This document shows positions 1 through 8,200 of a stretch of 64,000 bases of DNA, in pieces. Positions within the stretch are counted from its first letter, which is position 1. Each line of letters opens with the position of its first letter. The notes beneath the pieces are model-generated. The model was given only the letters and a program-made list of their open reading frames with translations, had not been told where the DNA came from and made no database searches. A program made the position numbers and the translations under genes. The DNA comes from Megalopta genalis. Taxonomy: Eukaryota; Arthropoda; Insecta; Hymenoptera; Halictidae. The stretch is taken from NCBI RefSeq assembly GCF_051020955.1, contig NC_135026.1, positions 8,594,501 through 8,658,500 on the forward strand. The letters are read 5' to 3'.

Positions 1-2180
1 TACTACTTGAGATGACGAAATAAATAAGAAACTCATGTGTTTTAACTTCCTTATCTTTTTTATTTTGTTCCCCACTGTACTCGATGCAGAATATTATTTT
101 GTGAATATCATGTATAATTGAATCTTTTAATGAAACTAAACGGATTATCTCTTTCGACGGGACACAGCCTGTATAAGCATTGTGGCTCCATCTAGTCTAA
201 TGCTGACACCTGACGGCAAGGTTGGTACTTAGCGGTCGCGCAATTGGATGACTCTATGCTTTCTCGAGAAGCGATTCGGCTCGAGCAGGAAGCAATGCAT
301 CCGCTTTCGTGATGCCATGAAAGTCCGAGCCTCCTTTCGGGGCCGTTTCTAATTCGCCGTCGTCACGATTACTGTTTCAGTATTTAGAGATAAGATTCAA
401 TCGAGGCGTAAGGACCCTCATATCGTTGATCTTCGTTATCGATGTGGTAAGCATGAAACGTGTCAACGAACCCTGAACACGGCCTGGCCGGCCGTTATCT
501 CGGTTTCGGGCGGCAGAAAGCCCGCGGCATCGGGAACTTCGCGAAAAGTAATTCATCATTGACTTTAATTTGACGGTAACTCATTTAGAATGAAGTTATG
601 TCACGCCATGTTACGCGACGGAAACACGGAAGTTTAATCGACGCGGCTTATCGGGACGCTCGAAGGAACTTTAAATGACCGATCGCGGTAACTCCTCGCG
701 TGTAAATAATTGTTTTTTAAAAAAAAAGAAGGAAAACAGACGGTGTTTTGATTGTAGGTTGCACGTGATGCTCAAGTTCCAGTTTCGAGCGGTTTATTGA
801 TTCGTTGATGTCGGTTATTAAAGAATTAATTCGCGAGTAGGCTGTGGATCATTATACAATATAAATATTTTCTATATCAGTTGTATGAAATAGTAGGGTA
901 ATTACTGTACTTTATAATTATTATATGTATATTGGATAGGGCACGCTTCACTGATTTCAATCATCTTGAAATTTTACTGCGAGATACATGCGAAGATATT
1001 TCATAGAATTTTCGCTGCATTTTTAAGTTGGAATTCGTTTTAGCTTAGTTGTAGGTTAGGCCAGTGTTAGGTCTAGTATATTTAGGTGTAGATCGTCTAC
1101 TGGATGTTCTACCAAACTTAACACAGACCTGGTCTATACTTATAACGTTCGAGGCATTTCAAAAACAGTCCTTGAAAAATATATACTTGTTAGAAGTATA
1201 GGTTAGGTCCAAGTTACCTCTGGGTTACATCTAGGTTAGGTCCACAGTTTCTCACGAATATCTCGGAAACTAAACTAGAACGAAATTTTCTACAAAGGAA
1301 ATAGTTGTTCAGAATTTCAAGCTGCACAACATATCTAAATTTCATCGAAATCGCTTTGATAAATAATCACCATCCGGCAATGTTCTTGAATTGTTCTGGT
1401 GTATTCAATGTTCTGTATTCGCGCGATCCATTTTTACCATACATGAAAAAAAATATTTCATAGATTTTTCGCTGCGATTTAGGTTAGTTGTGGGTTAGGC
1501 CAATGTTAGGTCTAGTATATTTAGGTGCTAGTCGTCTATTGGATGTTCCACCAATCTTAACACAGACCTAGTCTATACTTATAACGTTCGAGGCATTTCA
1601 AAAACCGTCCTCGAAAATTATACATTTCTTAGAAGTATAGGATAGGTCCAAGTTACCTCTGGGTTAGATCTAGGTTAGGTCCACAGTTTCTCACGAATAT
1701 CTCGGAAACTAAACTAGAACGAACTTTTCTACAAAAGAAATAGTTGTTCAGAATTTCAAGCTGCACAACATATCTAAATTTCATCGAAATCGCTTTGATA
1801 AATAATCACCATCCGGCAATGTTCTTGAATTGTTCTGGTGTCTTCGATGTTCTTTATTCGCGAGATCCGTGTTTGCGATAAATCCATAAAATCCGCAGTC
1901 TACCGGCAAGGTATTCGGTGAAATTAGTGACTGTACACGCTCGGAACCGAGTCAAAGAAAATGACAGTTTTTCGAGCGTTTGTGTGCTTTGTCCCGACCG
2001 CGGGCAAATGATCGGTCGGCCGGAACAGTAATAATTCCGTAACAAACCAATTCCAGGTCCTTTACCAATCGATCGTGGTCTATGTTCCTGCGTTGGCGCT
2101 AAATCAAGGTATTCCGCGGCCATATTATTCATAGTGGAACATTAACCGGGCACTATTAAAATCTCTCTGATTAATTACAG
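1..2180. other. upstream intron or flank of the SLC5 gene, no exon seen
   Basis: The exon at 2181 starts with a split codon after a good acceptor, so the DNA to its left is intronic. I translated this stretch by eye and found none of the expected SLC5 N-terminal helices. It holds a 439-bp direct duplication (991-1870) and, around 1880-1905, one end of the GACTGCGGATTTTATG MITE family. Confidence 0.6.
991..1870. repeat. direct tandem duplication, period about 439 bp
   Basis: Copy 1 (about 991-1430) and copy 2 (about 1440-1870) match closely over most of their length: GGTTAGGCCA(G/A)TGTTAGGTC at 1054 and 1493, and CATCCGGCAATGTTCTTGAA at 1371 and 1809. Each copy has several TTAGGT/AGGTTAGG words. 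A few substitutions and small indels separate the copies. Confidence 0.92.
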
Positions 2181-2248
2181 TGAGCGGCATCGATGTGCAT
2201 TTGATCGGGATCGTTGTGTGCCTCACGTGTGTGTTCTACACCGTTTTG
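2181..2248 (+). CDS. SLC5 transporter, first visible exon
   Basis: The acceptor is ttaattacag and the donor is GTAAGT. Two bases complete a split codon, then 22 codons read SGIDVHLIGIVVCLTCVFYT plus two more residues. This hydrophobic helix with a C-[TV]-FYT end lies directly before the GG-x-x-AV-x-WTD motif in SLC5 proteins. The exon ends in phase 0. The start codon is not in the window. Confidence 0.88.
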
Positions 2249-5200
2249 GTAAGTTTATGGCCCCGAAATTAATTCGACATTTCTGTAATTAATCGACCGG
2301 CTACGGTGAAAGGGAACGAACGTTTCGACGTGCCGCTTCTTCGTTCGTTCGCCGCGTTTCGCCGCCCCGAAATCGGAACGTTCTGCTAAATTTGGTTGCT
2401 GGTTTCACAAAAAAAAAATGCGAGAAAAGAAATTGCTGCTAAACGAATCCAAGTCCAAATTTCATTGCTCATTAATAACATATACAAAACCGATAAATAA
2501 CCTTGTGAAAACTCTTATGCCTCCATTCGGTTCGGATTTCGCGTGCTGCTTTATTTTATGAAAAGTATGTTCGCAAAGGTTCGCAAACAAGTTAATCGAA
2601 ATTTCGAGTATCAATTGGCCGCTGGAAAAAAAATAGGAAATGCACCGTCAGATGGATGATCGACGACCGTGTAGCGATCACGGCGATGATCGGACAACAT
2701 TCCCTGAGGCGGGGCGTCGCGGACGACGCCGATGACGCCGCGGATTCATTGTCGGCGTTTAAGGAGTTAACAAGACGCAACAACGATGAAATATACGAGC
2801 GGCTCGGCGGGACAGGGTTAAGTGAAACCGGCGGGTTAGGTGTGTGCGAGCTAATTTTCGAAAGGGCCCCTCCGGCTCGCGCGAATTCTCCCGGGGATTG
2901 CTCGAGTTCCTCGGCTGGGCGCGCGACGTAGGAAACAATTTTCGGTGGACAATGCCGCGAAGAATCTCTCACGCGGACCCGGCTACTGGAAATGTTTATG
3001 GACGGAAACTGAGAGCCCGACAATGGCCCGCCGGAAACAATGGCGCGGAGCACGTCGAGTGCTCGTTCCCCGTAGCTGCGGATCACAAAGCCAGCGCCGA
3101 AGTGATTAATCGCGTGCTCGCGCGCCTGTAATTATTCAAGCAATTTGTTGCACCACCCCCGAATTAATGAAAATTTATCGCGGCCCGGTGACTCTTTGCA
3201 AATTTGTTTATTATCGGGCCCCGCTTGCCACCCTGCTTAACGATCTCGTTGGTCGTTAGCGTGCCTGCAGACGCAGACTCTTTTTAGCGGACCAGCTGCG
3301 ATACGTGGTTTCCGGAATTTTTCTCCGGGAAACTTTGCTACCGATCCGTTTGAAATTTTCAGGATAGATCGTGGTACCAATGATGTATCAGTAGGAATTA
3401 TTTGGGATCCCAAAAGCATATGACAATGATTTGATTGCATTTAGAAATTATGCTACCTTCTTAGTACTTTCTCGAGAAGCTCTGAAGAGGAGGCAAACTT
3501 TTAGAATTTTTTTTATGGGAAACTACGCTATCAATATTTCTAAAATTTTCAGGGTAGTTTGTGACACTAGTGAACTAACAAGACGAATTTTTTGGGATCT
3601 CGAAAATATTTTGTGCCGATTTGAAAAATTTTTAGAAGTTCGTTGCTTTTCTAATACTTTAGGAAAACACCTCGAAGGCTAAGCGATCTTCCAGAATTCA
3701 ATTTTTTTTTCATTTTCACAGTAATTTGTGGTATTAAAAATGTAACAAAATAAATTTGTTGAGATCCCACAGTCAATAACCTGTGCACATTTAGAAATTT
3801 TGCTACCTTGTCAATATTTTATCGAGGAGCTTTGAAGAGGTGGCAATCTTTTAGAATTTTTTGGGAGGAAACTACGCTACCGATTTTTCTAAAATTTTCA
3901 GAGTAGTTTGTGACATTAGTTAACTAACAAGACGAATTTTTTGGGATCTCGAAAATATTTTGTACCGATTTGAAAAAAATTTTGAGAAGTTCGTTACTTC
4001 TTTAGTACTTTATGAAAGGCTAAGCGATCTTCCAGAATTTTTTTTTGGGGGGGGGGGGAAATTAGACTACCAATTTCTCTAAAATTTTTACAATAATTTG
4101 TGGTACTAGGAATGTGTCAAAATAAATTTTTTGGGATCCTAGAAACGTTATCTTTTGCTATTGTTTTGGTACTTTATCAAGGAGTTCCGATGATGACGCA
4201 AGCTTTTAGAATTTTTGTTTAAAATTAGGTTTAAAATTGTTTAAAATTGGGCTACCGATTCTTTCGATATTTTCAGGAAAGTTGATGTCACTAGTGAACT
4301 AACAATACAAATTTTTTCGTAGTTCAAAAATGTACGGTAAAAGCGTCCTGAAGCTGTTCAAATGGTGGTTCCCGATTTCTTTGGCAAGGCGATGCATTTA
4401 GCTGATTGCGGGGATATGTAATCTGATTTAATCGAGCCAATTATGCTTATTAGGGTGGCATCAGGGCAGTGGTGTGGACGGACGCGCTTCAGGTCGGAGT
4501 GATGATCGTCGGTGTCCTAACCGTTACCGTATTGGGTACTTATAAACTGGGTGCTGCCGAAATATGGAAGCAGGCACTGGCCGCAAACAGAATCGAGTTC
4601 CTCAAGTAAGAGCAACATTTCGAACCTCTAATTCCCCAAACAACTTGACGACAAAATTGTCCTATTAAAATTTTCAAAGATTTATTTATTTTGTCCAGTT
4701 TTCCGCAAAGTTAGACCATCGATAAAATCGACCAAATTATATTCGGTAGAAGTGAACGAAACCTGTTTTACAACCTCATCGAACAATGTACACGCTGTCG
4801 CGTTCTTTTGAATTCAGTTTCGACCCGTCGCCGTACACGAGGCACACAGTGTGGACAGTGCTGATCGGCTCTTGGCTCTACAGCACCGCTTACATAGCTG
4901 TGAATCAAACGATGGTACAGCGGTACAGATCGCTGAAAGATTTGCCAACGTCCAAACTGTAAGTGAGTACGTCGATAAATGTCAGCGTGCCGTAATCGAA
5001 TCGTTAATTCCGTATCTGATCGATTCAGAGGGGTGAGTCCGCGATACAACAAAGCACGTTAATAAAACCGCACGATGGGAATAATCGGAGTTTCAACGGC
5101 CAAAAAGTGCAGTAATTTTTACATTAATTTATCATAAATTATTATACGTATTTACATTAAACAATGGCATCAAGTAATACTTATATTAACTAGCAACATT

Positions 5201-8200
5201 AATACTGAGATTAATTAATAAAATTCAGCAATACCTTCAAGGTTATGTCAAGGTTATGTCAAGGTTATATGACCTTCAAGGTCATTTGAAAGTCACCTTA
5301 AAAGTCGAAGATACAGTTAAAAAATAGAGTACGGTTTAAAGAAAATCGATGACCTTGAAATGATCTTCAAAAACTCGTTCCGTTTTTCGCGACCCACGCT
5401 GTAGATTATAAATGTTAATTTTTCACTGATGGTTTGAGTCTATGGATCATAACTTTTCAACGTTTCATTTTATTAAGCAAAACGTTTTGATTTTATTTGA
5501 TTCGAACACCTGTGTGTTTCGACGAGGTCGATTATTTCATTTTTTTCTAAACGTTTGAGAGCATAATTTCTGGCCAGTGAATCCGAATTTTCTCCCATTG
5601 TGCTTCATGCGATTACTAATCATTGATTATCGTTCGGTGATTAGCGTGATTCGTTCGTGGCCAATTATCCATGTGGCGTTGCTCTTCGTGATTTCAGATC
5701 ATTGGCGATATTCACTATCAGTATTATGCTATTCATATCGCTCTGCTGCTGGTGCGGCCTCGTTCTGATTGCCTGGTGGTCCCCGCCGAAATGCGATCCT
5801 AGGGCGGTCGGTTTGATCACCGCTGACGATCAGTTATTGCCGGCTTATGTCATGGAAGTCGCGGGACACTTGCACGGCGTGCCCGGCCTTTTCGTTGCTG
5901 CAATTTTTGGCGCTGCCCTTAGGTACGATTCGCGCGAACGCAGCAGTGTAATAATAATGATAAAAATTAATGTACATCTTAACTTTGTAACTGTGGCACC
6001 AATAGATAGCTGAGATTCTTCCGGTTAAAATAAGCCCAAACACGACGTAAATCGGACTAGTTTTACAGACTCGATGTAAACAGAAAATTATTTTTGACAT
6101 TTCGAAAATAACTATGACTCTGATTTAGTCTATAAAACTGGTCCGATTTGTGCCGTGTTTGGACTCATTTTAATCGGAAGAATCTCTACAATCCACTGGT
6201 GCTACATTTGGAAAGATATTACAAATATTATGAAATTTGAAAGTTTTATTATTGTTATTATTTGCTTTCGATTATCTGTTCTGTTAACGTTTCATTCATT
6301 ATTTGCACAAAAAATTATTCTAAATTTACATTGCACACATTGTTGAAGAACGAAAGAATTTTTTAAACAACTCAATATAAATATACAGGGTGGGTCAGTA
6401 AAAAGTACCATCTAAACTAATTCAGTGTTTATTGATTGCGTCAAAAAGATTTTCAGTGAATTGTGTAGTATTTTAAGCGATATGTCGAATGAGAATAATT
6501 TGATTTTTTGTGTACCATTGTTTTTTTTTTGAGATATCGTGGTGACCTTGACTCCCCAAATCAAACCAAAGTTATCTTACATAGCAATTTTTACTGACTT
6601 ATCCTGTATAGTGTCCTGCCAAATAAACTTTAGCTTGCCTGCTAACTTATCTTGTGCTTTAAAAATGTCATAGCACTCTGTCAGTGGGTTTCAATTCGAC
6701 TTCAGTCGTCGTTTTAGAAGATTTTGTGAAAGGTTGTTTCGGTTTGAAACTGAGCAACCGATCTTCCTTCATTTTCGTGAAGATCCTGGTCGTAGTCCTT
6801 GGCTTGATAGCAATGGGGTTGCTCTACCTAGTGGAAAAACTAGGCAGCGTTTTAGTGGTAAGTGACTTTTTCAATTTAATGAATTATACGGATTTTTATG
6901 GAAAATAAAAATTATCTGCCATGATTGCAAGAACTTGAAATTAAGTAGCAAGCTTTTTTCTTGCAATAATTTTAATAAAATAATATATTGACATTTTTTA
7001 TTTCTTTTACTCTTTCTAAAATTATAGATTTTAATGTTCCTAGAATAATAAATTTGAGTCTTTCTAAAATTATAAATTTTAGTCTATATGAAATTAATTT
7101 GGAATTGTTATTTTAATCTTTTCAAAGTTACGAATTTTAATCTTACTAAACTTACAAATTTTAATTTTTCTAAAATTATACATTTTAATCTCTTTAAATA
7201 GCCATTATTCATTTTCGCCATAAGTGCATAAAATCCGCAGTCTGTCAATAAATTAAAATTTTTGATTTCAAGATAGTTAACAAACTGTATTGTTTCAGAT
7301 AACCGGAAGTCTTGCAGCAATAGCTGCCGGTACTTCGTTCGGGGTATTCACCCTGGGCATCCTTTTCCCATGGACGAACTCTAAGGTGATTTCTCAATTC
7401 TATTGTAGTCCTTATTCCAAACATGTTCTACTAAGCGGCAAACACCTATAAAATGTTTTGAGATTTTTTCATTGAGAAATCCTCAAGATGGGACCTATTG
7501 ACTCTTTTGAACTTTTAAGCTCTTTTGTACCTTTAGATCCTTTGGACCTTTGGGGGTCTTTTGAACATTTAGTCTCTTTGGAGCTTTTAGACTTTCTTGA
7601 ATTTTTTTGGCTCTTTTAGGCTTTTAGATTCTTTTAGACACTTTGAGACTTTAGATTCTTTTAGATTCTCTGAGACTTTAGACTCTTCTAGATTCTTTAG
7701 GACTTTTAGATTCTTTTAGATTTGTAGACTCTTGAAGATTTGTAGTCTTTCTAGACTCTTTTATTCACTTTTCATACTTTTAGACTTTTTTTTTAGACAT
7801 GTAGACTATTCTAAACTTTTACACTTTTACACTATTTCAAACTTTTGTACCTTTACACTGTTTTAGATTTATAGACTTTTTTAGACATTAGACAGTTTTA
7901 GATTTTTTTAGACTTTATACTTTTTCAGACATTAGACAGTTTTAGATTTTTTTAGATTTTTTTAGACTTTATACTTTTTGAGACTTTAGACTCTCTTAGA
8001 CTCTTAAATTCTTTCAGACTTTTATATTCGGTTAAACTGTTACAGTCTTTAAGACTTTTACACTATTTTAGAGTTTTAGATTCTTTTAGATTTTTAGACC
8101 GCTCGTGAAGTTGTGGACTCTTATAGATCCTTTTATACTTTTAGACTCTTTTACACTTTTTTAAACTTTTAGACTCTTCTAATTCAGAATGTTCAGATTT

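Noticed and set aside
1..2180. Search for the N-terminal exons of the SLC5 gene
   Set aside because: No frame gives the expected hydrophobic helices; the exons are probably outside the window.
2592..3131. Open frames on both strands within intron 1, considered as an alternative exon
   Set aside because: They do not resemble SLC5 and the flanking exons already join in frame.
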